Made by a program: the position numbers and the translations under genes. The notes under the pieces were generated by a model that was not told the DNA's origin, ran no database searches, and worked only from the letters and a program-made list of their open reading frames with translations. 64,000 bases of DNA from NCBI GenBank assembly GCA_014584705.1, contig JACTMJ010000008.1:159607-223606 (forward strand). Direction: 5' to 3'. Origin of the DNA: Acidobacteriota bacterium. Lineage in GTDB: Bacteria > Acidobacteriota > Terriglobia > Bryobacterales > Bryobacteraceae. This document shows, piece after piece, positions 1 to 8,758 of the stretch (positions are counted from its first letter, which is position 1; each line of letters begins with the position of its first letter).

Positions 1-790
1 GCCCGGCAGCGTGAGCCAGTGGGCTGATGCGTTTGGCACGGTGACGCAGTTCGGCGGCGGATTCGATAACGGAATTGCGAACCCTTCGAATTTGGGCGTC
101 CGCTATCAGATCTATTCAAGCGAGGGCGCGGGCGAGCGGGACGGGGAGATCGCCGTCACCTGGCTGAAGGCTTATGGCGTCCGGGCCGTGCAGGTCAGCC
201 TACCGGACAGCCCGGAGCATTTCCACGACTTCCGGAATCCCGGTAAGTTTGATGGTCTGCTCGACTTAATTTGGGAGCACCGCGCGATGCGGATGTACCG
301 GGTGCCCGCGAGGCACCCAGGACTGGCGTTTGTGGTTCCGGAAAACGCAACGCCGCGGGTGCGGCCGCGAGACGGTTTGGATACGGGCGAAGCGCGGCGC
401 TACGTAGCGGCGCTCGAAGACCCCGCCATGCCAGCGGCGCAATTCGAATGGCAAGGGGCGGGAGAGGCCGCCATCACCGCCGCCCTGGATGCGGGGCAGG
501 TGGTTTCCGTACAGGCTTCCTACCACCCGGGCTGGGAAGCCTGGGCGGACGGGCGGGCGCTGCGCGTGGAGGAAGACGGCCTCGGGCAGATCGTGCTGCG
601 GCCCGGGTCGGGGCGGCATGCGATCCGATTGGCGTTTACCGGCGGAACGGAGAGCGATCTCACGCGGAGCGCTTCCGCTCTCTCACTCGCGGTGTTCCTG
701 GTAATCCTCACGCCACCGCTGCGGAAACGGGCTCTCGCGCAGGGAGAAGCGTACCTGGCCAGACTACGGGCGAAACGGCGGCTAGGATAG
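1..790 (+). CDS. C-terminal part of a YfhO-like integral membrane protein (5' end outside window)
   Basis: The reading frame is open from base 2 of the window, so this is the 3' part of a larger gene. The last ~100 residues hold a compact beta-rich segment containing the phrase SYHPGWEAWADGRALRV. That matches the periplasmic C-terminal region of YfhO/glycosyltransferase-type bacterial membrane proteins, which read like 'SYFPGWRATVDGRPV'. It is followed by one hydrophobic segment (about 223-236 of the visible part) and a basic Arg/Lys-rich cytoplasmic tail. Family members are large polytopic proteins linked to polyprenyl-glycan transfer. The exact family cannot be fixed without the missing N-terminus. 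Seen: frame, TM and tail. Inferred: YfhO-like role. Confidence 0.6.
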   Translation, partial: PGSVSQWADAFGTVTQFGGGFDNGIANPSNLGVRYQIYSSEGAGERDGEIAVTWLKAYGVRAVQVSLPDSPEHFHDFRNPGKFDGLLDLIWEHRAMRMYRVPARHPGLAFVVPENATPRVRPRDGLDTGEARRYVAALEDPAMPAAQFEWQGAGEAAITAALDAGQVVSVQASYHPGWEAWADGRALRVEEDGLGQIVLRPGSGRHAIRLAFTGGTESDLTRSASALSLAVFLVILTPPLRKRALAQGEAYLARLRAKRRLG

Positions 791-848
791 TTGTGGCTGA
801 CGGAATTCGCGTGTGTTTCCAGACCGCGCACGCGAGGGGCGCGCGGCG

Positions 849-1715
849 CTATGCCGAGACGAGATCGCGCAGGTTCTGGCCGACGATCATGCTGGCCTGA
901 TACTTGTCTCCGCCGGGGCCGGGCCAGTGGGTTTCGATGCTGATGTAGCCGCGGTAGCCGTCGCGGATCAGGTCGTCGATTTGCGCTTTCCAGTTGGTGT
1001 CCTTGCTGCCGAGCGGCCCCCATTCGGGCGTGAAACCGTCGCCGACCATCGTGCAATCCTTGGCGTGAACGTGGACGATGCGATCCTTCGGGAGTGCCGA
1101 GTACCCTTCGGGATAGCCCTTGCCGCCGGCGCAAACGGCGTTGGCCGGGTCCCAGACCAGCTTCAAATTGGGATGATCGATCTTGCCGAGCATCACGGCC
1201 GCTTCCTCGCCGGTGGCGACGTTGCAGGCGTGCTCGTTCTCGAGCCCGATGATGAGCCCTTCGCGCTGGGCGCGGTCCGCCATTTTGACGAGCGCATCCG
1301 CGACGCGGCCGTAGGTTTCGGCGGGGCGGATCGTTCGCCAGTAAGAAAACACACGAAGGATCTTCGCTCCGCTCAAATGGGCCACCTCGACGGCGCGGTC
1401 AAGCAACCGGGGCTGATCTTCGATGGTGTTCTTTGAGCCAAAGATGTCCTGGTGGAAGCGCTCGTCGAGCGGAGGTCCGTCGGGAAGGACGCACTTGAGG
1501 ATCGGGGTGGAGAGGCCGATCACGGTGATGCCGCGGCTCTTGCACGCGTTCGTGAACGCCTTCACCTCGTCGTCGCTCAGCAGCATCACGTTTTTCCCGA
1601 AGACCATACGCAGTTCCGCGCCGGTCATGCCGAGGCTCTGCATGGAGTCCAGGGTCTTGTCGAGATCCACGGCGAATTCATCGGTAATGGCGGCGATAGG
1701 CAGACGAAGCGACAT
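849..1715 (-). CDS. Sugar phosphate isomerase/epimerase family TIM-barrel protein
   Basis: 288 aa. Sequence phrases such as GLENEHACNVATGEEA, KLVWDPANAVCAGG and IVHVHAKDC, ending in YRGYISIETHWPGPGG, are typical of the xylose-isomerase-like TIM-barrel superfamily (AP_endonuc_2 / IolE-IolI-type). The conserved Glu, Asp, His and C-terminal Glu form the divalent-metal site. I chose ATG at 1715 because an AAAGGA-type ribosome-binding site lies just upstream; a TTG one codon earlier is less likely. There is no signal peptide, so it is cytoplasmic. It faces the upstream membrane protein tail and lies downstream of citrate synthase on the same strand. The substrate is unknown; Acidobacteriota carry many such paralogues for sugar or inositol-type metabolites. 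Confidence 0.85.
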   Translation of the reverse strand: MSLRLPIAAITDEFAVDLDKTLDSMQSLGMTGAELRMVFGKNVMLLSDDEVKAFTNACKSRGITVIGLSTPILKCVLPDGPPLDERFHQDIFGSKNTIEDQPRLLDRAVEVAHLSGAKILRVFSYWRTIRPAETYGRVADALVKMADRAQREGLIIGLENEHACNVATGEEAAVMLGKIDHPNLKLVWDPANAVCAGGKGYPEGYSALPKDRIVHVHAKDCTMVGDGFTPEWGPLGSKDTNWKAQIDDLIRDGYRGYISIETHWPGPGGDKYQASMIVGQNLRDLVSA

Positions 1716-1768
1716 CAAAACAGTCCTTTCCCTGAAATAGCGGCTGAAAGAGCGGAACCGGGCGGGCG

Positions 1769-3076
1769 CTAGACCGTTAGCGCGCCGGCCTTGCGCTCCG
1801 ACATCGGTACGAAATCGCGCGGCCCGTGGCCGAGATACACCTGGCGCGGACGGGCGATCTTCTGTTCCTTATCCACCACCAGTTCTTCCCACTGGGCGAG
1901 CCAGCCCGGCGTACGGGGAATGGCGAAGAGCACCGTGAAGTAAGCGGGGTTGAAGCCCATCGCCTGATAGATGATGCCGGAGTAAAAATCGACGTTGGGG
2001 TAGAGCTTGCGGGAAACGAAGTACTCGTCCTGCAGGGCGATCTTTTCGAGTTCGAGCGCGATCTCCAGCTTCGGATTGCGCCCGGTGACGGAGAAGACCT
2101 CGTCGGCGATCCGCTTGATGATTTTCGCGCGCGGGTCGTAATTCTTATAGACGCGGTGGCCGAAGCCCATGAGGCGGCGATGTCCGGCCTTCACATCGTC
2201 GATGAACGCCGGGATGTTCTTGATGTCGTGGATTTCGTCGAGCATCCGCAGAACGGCCTCGTTCGCACCGCCGTGGAGCGGCCCGGAAAGCGCGGAGATG
2301 GCGGCTGACGTGGTGAGGTAGGGGTCCGCCTGCGAACTGCCAACGGTTCGCATGGTGGTGGAGGAGCAGTTCTGTTCGTGGTCCAGATGCAGGATGAAGA
2401 GCACCTCCAGCGCGCGGGAGAGAACCGGGTTCGGCTTGTACCGGCGCTCGGTTTTCCGCCAGAGCATCTGCATCAGATTTTCGACGTAGCTGAGGTCATC
2501 GACAGGGTAGTTGTAGGGCAGACCGCGGCGGCGGCGATAGCAGTAGGCGGCCAGAGTGGGGACGTGCCCGATAATCCGCATCATCTGCAAACGCCGATTG
2601 TCCGGGTTCTTGATATCAATGGATTCGGGATAGAAGGTGGAGAGCGCGGCCATGGTGCTGGCCAGCATGCTCATCGGGTGGGCATCGTAGAGGAAGCCTT
2701 CCATGAACTTCTTGAGATTTTCATGGATCATCGTCTCCGACATCACTTCCTCGCGGAAACCGTTCAGCTCGCTTTCCGTGGGCAGTTCGCCATAGAGGAC
2801 TAGGTACGCACACTCCAGAAACGAACACTCTTCGGCCAATTGCTCAATGGGATAGCCGCGGTAGAGAAGAACGCCGGCGTCGCCGTCGATGTAAGTGATG
2901 CTGCTCTTGCAGGCGGCCGTGTTGCTGTATGCCGGGTCGTAGCACATGATCCCGAAATCGTGCTCGTTCACCTTCATCTGGCGAAATTCCATCGCGTGAA
3001 TGGTCTCGTGTTCAATCGGGATCTCGTAGTTCTTTCCGGTCCGGTTATCGGTGATGCTGAGTGTGTCTTTTCCCAT
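1769..3076 (-). CDS. gltA: Citrate synthase
   Basis: 435 aa, the size of type-II bacterial citrate synthases. Catalyses acetyl-CoA + oxaloacetate to citrate, the entry to the TCA cycle. Visible hallmarks are HLDHEQNCSSTT, the catalytic His in ALSGPLHGGANE, the second His in GFGHRVYKNYDPR, and the catalytic Asp in YPNVDFYSG near the C-terminus. The N-terminus MGKDTLSITDNRTGKNYEIP is characteristic of the family, so ATG at 3076 is the start; a longer in-frame reading upstream has no family similarity. A 354-bp non-coding region precedes it and probably holds its promoter. Confidence 0.97.
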   Translation of the reverse strand: MGKDTLSITDNRTGKNYEIPIEHETIHAMEFRQMKVNEHDFGIMCYDPAYSNTAACKSSITYIDGDAGVLLYRGYPIEQLAEECSFLECAYLVLYGELPTESELNGFREEVMSETMIHENLKKFMEGFLYDAHPMSMLASTMAALSTFYPESIDIKNPDNRRLQMMRIIGHVPTLAAYCYRRRRGLPYNYPVDDLSYVENLMQMLWRKTERRYKPNPVLSRALEVLFILHLDHEQNCSSTTMRTVGSSQADPYLTTSAAISALSGPLHGGANEAVLRMLDEIHDIKNIPAFIDDVKAGHRRLMGFGHRVYKNYDPRAKIIKRIADEVFSVTGRNPKLEIALELEKIALQDEYFVSRKLYPNVDFYSGIIYQAMGFNPAYFTVLFAIPRTPGWLAQWEELVVDKEQKIARPRQVYLGHGPRDFVPMSERKAGALTV

Positions 3077-3430
3077 GAATCGCCTGCCTGAACTAATTAG
3101 AGTGTAAGAAATGGGCCGATGGGCCAGTCTTGGCTGGACGACGCGCCCCGTGTTCCTATCCGGAACAAAAAATTGCCGCCTATCAGATACTCCCACGGAA
3201 GAAATGGTGTCGAACCTGGAGAGAGCACGCGGCGGAACTCCCGGTTTTTCACGGCACCAATCGGAAAACCGGAATTCAGGCTGTGGGTTCCTGATCTTCC
3301 GCTTACCAATCCGTTATTCTATCAGCCGGAAACCGCCGGTGCCTTGGGAAATGCCGTGCGGGATGAACTTCCGGCGGGATGGCGGAGCAGGAATGCATTG
3401 CACCGTGCGTCGCAGAGGGCGTACGAGCGG
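3077..3430. other. Non-coding gap upstream of gltA with an inverted repeat
   Basis: No convincing gene lies here; the short open frames have no coding character and overlap each other. The stretch is less GC-rich than its surroundings near 3090-3115 (TAATTAG region), consistent with a gltA promoter on the minus strand, but I cannot fix -35/-10 boxes. An inverted repeat with 8-bp perfect arms (CCGGTTTT 3241-3248 and AAAACCGG 3265-3272, 16-nt loop) lies between the stop of the CoA-binding gene and gltA. It could end transcription of the kinase/CoA-binding pair, but has no U-tract. Confidence 0.5.
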
Positions 3431-3829
3431 CTAGACGTCGTGTTTTTGCGCCATGTGCTCGATCAGAATACAGCGGTCCTCGACAACGTCCAGCCCGGCC
3501 TTCCGCGCACGTTCCGCCGCTTCCTCGTGCGCGATGCCTTGCTGCATCCAAATGACTTTCGCGCCTCTGGCGATGGCCGCATCGACAATGGCCGGTACGT
3601 GCTCCGGACGGCGGAAGATGTCTACAATTTCGAGTTCGCCGGGAACGGAAGCGAGGTCCGGCACCGCCGGGATGCCCTCGAACTCCGTAATCAGGGGATT
3701 GACGGGCACGATCTCGTACCCTTGCCCGAGCATGTAGCGGGAGACGCCGTTGCTCGCCCGGGTACGGTCATTCGAAATGCCCACGACGGCGATCTTCCGG
3801 TAGCGGCGGAGAATCTCTTTTGGGGTCAT
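3431..3829 (-). CDS. CoA-binding domain protein (YccU/CoA_binding_2 family)
   Basis: 132 aa, a single Rossmann-type CoA_binding_2 domain. The N-terminal stretch KIAVVGISNDRTRASNGVS contains the nucleotide/CoA-binding turn. GYEIVPVNP and EIVDIFRRPEHVP, followed by AKVIWMQQGIAHEEAAERA, are textbook for the YccU family. The biochemical role is unknown; related domains occur in succinyl-CoA synthetase alpha subunits. ATG at 3829 is preferred; a GTG at 3838, inside GTGAG just after the kinase stop codon, is the alternative. It starts immediately after the Ser/Thr kinase on the same strand and is probably co-transcribed with it. Confidence 0.85.
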   Translation of the reverse strand: MTPKEILRRYRKIAVVGISNDRTRASNGVSRYMLGQGYEIVPVNPLITEFEGIPAVPDLASVPGELEIVDIFRRPEHVPAIVDAAIARGAKVIWMQQGIAHEEAAERARKAGLDVVEDRCILIEHMAQKHDV

Positions 3830-3839
3830 CGGTCTCACT

Positions 3840-5867
3840 CTATTGCAGGTCGGCGTTGATCTGCACCGCCGAATCTTCGCTCACGCGCACGTTTCTCTCC
3901 ACGCGGCGGCCGTCCTTTTCGATGCTGATGCGGTAATCGCCGGGAAGCAGACGCAGGGTAAACGGCGTTACGCCGGTCTGGCGCTCCCCGTTAACCGAGA
4001 TGGCGGCACCGGCGGGGTTGGACGTCACGCGCACCATGCCCACACGGCGATCCAGCCGGACGCTGACGGTCGCTCCCATCTCCGTGAGATCGATCAGCTT
4101 GATCTCATTGCGATAGCCGTTGAGGCGCATTGAATATGTATGGCGGCCGAGCGGAAGATCGAGCGAACACGGGGTTTCACAACTGTACCTGGCTTCGGCA
4201 TCCACGGTGACCGAAGCGCCGGGTGGGTCGCTCATGAAACGGATGCTGGCCAGGCGGGCGGCGGGCAGTTCGGGACCCTTGGGCTTGGAGCGCTCAGCGG
4301 GGACGTGCGATGCGGGCGGGGCCACGGACTCCGAGGCGGGCGGGGTGGCGGGAAGCGCGGCTTCCGTGCTGGACGCCTCTGGCGAAGCTGCTCCGGTAGC
4401 CGGATTCGCTGCCTGATCCGTTTCTCCAGCCGGGGATGAATCCGGGGGCTCCGCGGCTTCCGGGTTGGCCGCCACGCCTTCCGTGGACGAAGGTCTGTTC
4501 CCCGCCTCCACACCCGGTGTCACCGCGGAGGGCTGCCGCGTAATTCCAGGGACCGTAAGGCCGCCCAAGCCGAAGAAGGCCGCCGCGAGGAACCCTGCCA
4601 CCGCCATGAAGCTCAACAAGGCCACCCAGACGCCGCGCCGCCGGGCCTGCTTCTCTCGCCGTTCCTCTTCCTGCACATCCCGGAGCCAGGCCGGTTGCGA
4701 CGATCCCGGCAATTCGAGCGTATCCGACTGAGAGGGATCCGCCCCTGTGATGAAACCGCCCTGACCAGAACCCAGATACGGGCGCTCGGCAGCAGCGGCA
4801 GGCTGTGAAGGTGCGGCCTCTTCTCTGGGCGGCGGAAGCGTTGGCACCCAGACGGGTTCCTCGGCGCGTTGGACGGAGGATGAAGGTGCCGCTGGCGCGG
4901 GCGGATGCAGCTCACGCGGGTGCTCCGTCTCCACTGGCAGTGTCGCCGCCGGTGGCAGTTTCGTCGCTGGCGGCGTGTCCCCGAGCGTGGGCAAGGTCTG
5001 GCTCATTCCGCGCGGAAGCGCGTACCAGCCGGGCGTAGCCGCACAGGCTTCGGAGAGGGCATCAACGAAGGCCAGGCAGGACGAAAAGCGATCCGACGCC
5101 TCCTTTGCCATCGCCCGCTCCAGTACCTTACCGATCTCGGGGCTCAGAGACCGATTGAGCAGCGTGGCATCGGGCGAGGGCTGATGGGCGATCCGATAGA
5201 ACAGGGCGGGTAGGGTCTCGGCCACGAAGGGCTTCTCGCCGGTGAGCAATTCGAACGCGATGACGCCGAGGGAGAACTGGTCCGCGCGACCGTCGACGGC
5301 GGTTCCGGCGATCTGTTCCGGGGACATGTAGTCCGGCGTGCCGAGCATGCCGCCGCCCTGGGTGACGCTGGAGGCATGGGCGATCTTGGCGATGCCGAAG
5401 TCCGTGATTCGGACGCGCCCATTGGGCGTCACCATGATGTTGGGGGGCTTGATATCGCGGTGGACGATGCCCCGGCTGTGAGCGAAGTCGAGCGCTTCGG
5501 CCATCTGGCGCAGCAGCGAAAGCAGAGTCTCCCTGGAAAGCTCCTTGCGGTTCTCCAGCAAACGCTCGAGGCTGTCGCCTTCCACGTATTCCATGGAGAT
5601 GTAGGAGAGCCCGTCCTGTTCGTCAACGTCGTAGATGGTGACGATATTCTCGTGGGAAAGGATGCCCGCCGATTGCGCTTCCCGCACCAGCCGTTCCCGG
5701 AGACGCTGGAGCTTTTCCGCGTCCGCGAAATCGCTGAGCCGGATGGTCTTCAATGCGACCGAGCGACCGATGCGGGTATCGCGGGCCAGATAGACAACGC
5801 CCATCGCGCCGCGCCCCAACTCCCGCTCAATTTCGTAACGCCCGATCCGCTGCATACGCGTTGCCAT
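3840..5867 (-). CDS. Membrane-anchored serine/threonine protein kinase with C-terminal PEGA domains
   Basis: 675 aa. N-terminal Hanks-type kinase: glycine loop LGRGAMG (17-23), ATP Lys40, Glu63, catalytic loop HRDIKPPN (136-143, Asp138), DFG (156-158) and the GTPDYMSPEQ activation segment. All catalytic residues are intact. A Pro-rich region precedes one transmembrane helix (about 412-438). A ~100-residue Ala/Pro/Glu linker follows, then two PEGA repeats (about 539-675; SDPPGASVTVD and SNPAGAAISVNG, each ending in a beta-rich stretch). The topology is a cytoplasmic kinase with PEGA domains outside the membrane. PEGA-tailed kinases are common in Acidobacteriota and Myxococcota. Substrates are unknown. 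The start ATG has no clear ribosome-binding site; Met5 is an alternative. Confidence 0.93.
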   Translation of the reverse strand: MATRMQRIGRYEIERELGRGAMGVVYLARDTRIGRSVALKTIRLSDFADAEKLQRLRERLVREAQSAGILSHENIVTIYDVDEQDGLSYISMEYVEGDSLERLLENRKELSRETLLSLLRQMAEALDFAHSRGIVHRDIKPPNIMVTPNGRVRITDFGIAKIAHASSVTQGGGMLGTPDYMSPEQIAGTAVDGRADQFSLGVIAFELLTGEKPFVAETLPALFYRIAHQPSPDATLLNRSLSPEIGKVLERAMAKEASDRFSSCLAFVDALSEACAATPGWYALPRGMSQTLPTLGDTPPATKLPPAATLPVETEHPRELHPPAPAAPSSSVQRAEEPVWVPTLPPPREEAAPSQPAAAAERPYLGSGQGGFITGADPSQSDTLELPGSSQPAWLRDVQEEERREKQARRRGVWVALLSFMAVAGFLAAAFFGLGGLTVPGITRQPSAVTPGVEAGNRPSSTEGVAANPEAAEPPDSSPAGETDQAANPATGAASPEASSTEAALPATPPASESVAPPASHVPAERSKPKGPELPAARLASIRFMSDPPGASVTVDAEARYSCETPCSLDLPLGRHTYSMRLNGYRNEIKLIDLTEMGATVSVRLDRRVGMVRVTSNPAGAAISVNGERQTGVTPFTLRLLPGDYRISIEKDGRRVERNVRVSEDSAVQINADLQ

Positions 5868-5936
5868 TGTAACGCATCAAATGCGCCAAACGCCTGAAAA
5901 AAAAGGGCGCAAAACGGGCCTGAAATGGCTCATTGC

Positions 5937-5942
5937 TACAAT
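5937..5942 (+). promoter_or_regulatory. Extended -10 promoter element (TGCTACAAT) upstream of ftsY
   Basis: TACAAT is preceded by TGC, giving an extended -10 (TG-n-TANAAT), in a locally A-rich stretch between the divergent kinase and ftsY. The box ends 8 nt before the ftsY ATG at 5951, so the transcript would start at or just before the start codon. I see no good -35 box, which fits an extended -10 promoter. Inferred from consensus only. Confidence 0.4.
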
Positions 5943-5950
5943 GGAAGCGC

Positions 5951-6901
5951 ATGATTCAAACTCTTTTTGGGTCCGTTCCGCAGGAGCCCACTTTCTTCGA
6001 GAAACTCCAGCAGGGGATTCGCAAGACCCGCGAAGGGCTCACGGGCAAGCTCGAAGACCTTTTTGCCGGCAAGAAAGTCATTGACGCGGACCTGCTCGAT
6101 GAACTCGAATACGTGCTGATTGGCGCGGACATCGGCGTGCGGACCACGGGCGAGATTCTCGAATCCGTGAAGCAGAAGCTGGACCGCAAGCAGTTGAAGG
6201 AGATCGACGAATTGCGGGCGGTGATCCGGGAGCACCTGCTCGAAGCGCTGCGCCAGCCGGAACGGCCGCTGCCACAGGTGAAGCAGCCGCCCGCCGTGGT
6301 GATGGTGATCGGCGTGAACGGCGCGGGCAAGACGACCTCCATCGGCAAGCTGGCCGCGCGATACAAGCTGGAAGGCCATTCCGTGCTGCTTGCGGCCGCC
6401 GACACGTTCCGCGCCGCGGCGATTGAGCAGCTTGAGGTTTGGGGCCAGCGCACCGGTTGCGACGTCATCCGGCAGAAGCAGGGCGCGGACCCGAGCGCCG
6501 TAGTGTACGACGCCATTCAGGCCGCCATCGCCCGCAAGGTGGACTACATCATCGTGGACACCGCCGGACGCCTGCACACGAAAGACAACCTGATGGCGGA
6601 ACTCGAGAAGATCACCCGCACGACGAGGAAGCTGATTCCGGACGCGCCGCACGAAGTGCTGCTGGTGCTCGATGGGACTACCGGGCAGAACGGACTCGAA
6701 CAGGCGAAGCGCTTCACCGAAACGGCGGGGGCCACCGGCATCATTCTTACGAAGCTCGACGGCACGGCCAAGGGTGGCGTTGTGGTGCCCATTGCAAGGG
6801 AACTCAATCTGCCGATTCGCTATATCGGGGTCGGCGAAAAGGCCGACGACCTGTTACCCTTCGATGCAACGGAGTTCATCCATTCGATTTTCAAGAACTG
6901 A
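5951..6901 (+). CDS. ftsY: Signal recognition particle receptor FtsY
   Basis: 316 aa, an NG-domain FtsY without a long acidic A domain. It is the SRP receptor GTPase that docks ribosome-nascent chain-SRP complexes at the inner membrane. The N domain is helical (about 10-95). The G domain has G1 GVNGAGKTTS (121-130), the DTFRAAAIEQL motif, DTAGRLHTKDNLMAEL (G3), TKLDGTAKGG (G4) and the closing GVGEKADDLLPFD, which distinguishes FtsY/Ffh. ATG at 5951 with GGAAG upstream is preferred; an earlier in-frame start adds six residues with no support. It runs straight into ribD on the same strand. Confidence 0.97.
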   Translation: MIQTLFGSVPQEPTFFEKLQQGIRKTREGLTGKLEDLFAGKKVIDADLLDELEYVLIGADIGVRTTGEILESVKQKLDRKQLKEIDELRAVIREHLLEALRQPERPLPQVKQPPAVVMVIGVNGAGKTTSIGKLAARYKLEGHSVLLAAADTFRAAAIEQLEVWGQRTGCDVIRQKQGADPSAVVYDAIQAAIARKVDYIIVDTAGRLHTKDNLMAELEKITRTTRKLIPDAPHEVLLVLDGTTGQNGLEQAKRFTETAGATGIILTKLDGTAKGGVVVPIARELNLPIRYIGVGEKADDLLPFDATEFIHSIFKN

Positions 6902-6919
6902 TTCGCGAGAGCCGACGCC

Positions 6920-8023
6920 ATGAACCAGGACGCAATATTTCTTCGCGAGGCGCTTGACCTCGCGGCCAAGGGTCGGACGATGACCAGCCCGAATCCGGCC
7001 GTGGGCGCGTTGGTGGTACGCGACGGCAAGGTGACCGGGTGCGGCTACTACACCTGGAATGGCGTGCGCCATGCGGAGACGATTGCCCTTGAAGAGGCCG
7101 GGGACGCGCGCGGCGCAACGATGTACGTCACGCTGGAGCCGTGCTCCCATACTGGCCGGACACCACCCTGCTGCGAGGCGCTGATTGCGGCCGGCATCGC
7201 GCGCGTGGTTTGCGCGATGAAGGACCCCAACCCCCTCGTGAGCGGGAAAGGGTTTGCCGCGCTGCGCGAGGCCGGGATCACCGTGGACCTGCTGCCCGAG
7301 TTCGCGGAAGAAGCGGCCAAGCTGAACGAATCGTTCGTCCACTTCATGCGCACGGGGCGCCCTCTGGTGATGCTGAAATCCGCGGTAACGCTGGACGGAA
7401 AAATCGCCGCCCCCTGGGACAATTCCGGCTGGATCACGAGCGAGCGCGCCCGCGCCCACGTCCAGGAACTTCGCCATGGGTGCGACGCCATTTTGACGGG
7501 CATCGGCACGCTGCTGGCGGACGACTGCCTGCTCACCGACCGCTCCGGCGTCGAACGATCCCGGCCGCTGCTTCGGATTGTGGTGGATTCGCTGCTGCGC
7601 ACGCCCATCGATTCGAAAATGGTGCGCAGTTGCCGGGACGACGTGCTCATCGCCACGACCTCCGCCGCCCCGGACGCGAAGCGGCAGGCACTGGAGAACG
7701 CGGGCGTAAAGGTGGTGCCGTTCGACGGCTCCCGGGGGCGCGTGAGTCTGCGCAAACTGGTGGAGTATCTCGCCGCGCAGCGCTATCTCTCGTTGATGAT
7801 CGAGGCGGGCAGCAAGATTAACTGGGCGGCGCTCGAAGAAGAGATCGTCGACAAGATTTTCTTTTACTACGCACCGAAGATTCTCGGCGGGCTGAACAGC
7901 CTGCCGGTAGCCGGGGGCACCGGAAAGCTGAGCCGGGCGGAGGCGATTCTGTTCGAGCGGGTCCGGATCCATGCGATTCCGCCGGACGAGTTCGCCGTCG
8001 AAGCGTACGTGGTGAAAGGCTAG
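6920..8023 (+). CDS. ribD: Bifunctional riboflavin biosynthesis deaminase/reductase RibD
   Basis: 367 aa. N-terminal cytidine-deaminase-like domain with zinc ligands His51 and catalytic Glu53 (HAE), plus Cys75 and Cys84 in PCSHTGRTPPC. C-terminal reductase domain begins around residue 150 (RPLVMLKSAVTLDGKIA) and includes GSKINWAALEEEIVDKIFFYYAPKILGG. It catalyses deamination of the GTP-cyclohydrolase product and reduction of its ribosyl side chain. It starts 18 nt after ftsY and ends 4 nt before ribE, so ribD-ribE form a unit. The other riboflavin genes are not in the window. Confidence 0.96.
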   Translation: MNQDAIFLREALDLAAKGRTMTSPNPAVGALVVRDGKVTGCGYYTWNGVRHAETIALEEAGDARGATMYVTLEPCSHTGRTPPCCEALIAAGIARVVCAMKDPNPLVSGKGFAALREAGITVDLLPEFAEEAAKLNESFVHFMRTGRPLVMLKSAVTLDGKIAAPWDNSGWITSERARAHVQELRHGCDAILTGIGTLLADDCLLTDRSGVERSRPLLRIVVDSLLRTPIDSKMVRSCRDDVLIATTSAAPDAKRQALENAGVKVVPFDGSRGRVSLRKLVEYLAAQRYLSLMIEAGSKINWAALEEEIVDKIFFYYAPKILGGLNSLPVAGGTGKLSRAEAILFERVRIHAIPPDEFAVEAYVVKG

Positions 8024-8027
8024 GCGC

Positions 8028-8675
8028 ATGTTCACCGGCATCATTGAAGAAGTGGGCAGTGTGGAGCGCCTGGTGCCGCGCGCTACGGGATCGGAGATCC
8101 GCATTCGGGCCGCGAAGGTGACGGAGGGAACCCACGAGGGCGATTCCATCTCGGCAAGCGGCGTTTGCCTCACGGCGAAGAACGTGGGAGCAAACGGATT
8201 CAGCGCGGATGTTTCGCCCGAAACTCTGGAGCGCACCAGCCTCGGCCAGCTTCGCGCCGGCTCGCTTGTGAATCTGGAGCGCTCTCTGCTTCCCAGTTCC
8301 CGTATGGGCGGGCACATCGTGCAAGGCCACGTGGACGGGCTGGGCCGCATCCACGAATTGAAGGAACTCGGAGACGGGAACTGGTGGCTGAGCGTGGAGA
8401 TTCCGGCAGACATCGAGCGCTTTTGCGTCTTCAAAGGCTCTATCTCAATCGATGGCGTCAGCCTTACCATCGCCAAGCTGGAAGGCAATGTGCTTTCCGT
8501 GGCCGTGATCCCTCATACCTGGGCGAACACCACCATGCGGGGCTATCGAAAGGGCGGCGCGGTGAATCTTGAGATCGACATCATTGCAAAGTACGTCGAG
8601 AAAATGCTGGCCGCGCGGGATCTCAAGGGAGCGCCCGGCCTGACGGAAGCGAAGCTGCGCGAGTTGGGATATTGA
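8028..8675 (+). CDS. ribE: Riboflavin synthase (alpha subunit type)
   Basis: 215 aa with the two tandem lumazine-binding barrels of the family. The first barrel opens with MFTGIIEEVGSVERL and contains SASGVCLTA. The second opens with MGGHIVQGHVDGLGRI and contains SIDGVSLTI. The enzyme dismutates two 6,7-dimethyl-8-ribityllumazine molecules to riboflavin. It sits 4 nt downstream of ribD. The C-terminal helix (about 180-215) is the trimerisation helix. No FMN riboswitch is visible upstream of the ftsY-ribD-ribE run. The gene is sometimes called ribC, depending on the organism. Confidence 0.96.
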   Translation: MFTGIIEEVGSVERLVPRATGSEIRIRAAKVTEGTHEGDSISASGVCLTAKNVGANGFSADVSPETLERTSLGQLRAGSLVNLERSLLPSSRMGGHIVQGHVDGLGRIHELKELGDGNWWLSVEIPADIERFCVFKGSISIDGVSLTIAKLEGNVLSVAVIPHTWANTTMRGYRKGGAVNLEIDIIAKYVEKMLAARDLKGAPGLTEAKLRELGY

Positions 8676-8758
8676 CAGCCCGTGCGCGTTTCGTCTCCCG
8701 GCCAGTTCCGCCACGCCTCCGCGGATCACGTTAGAATGCCAGTTTTCGTTGTTTTGAC

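Noticed and set aside
6854..8488. Long open frame antisense to ribD and ribE
   Set aside because: It is a GC-driven mirror of real genes: no ribosome-binding site or known family, and it crosses two well-supported genes.
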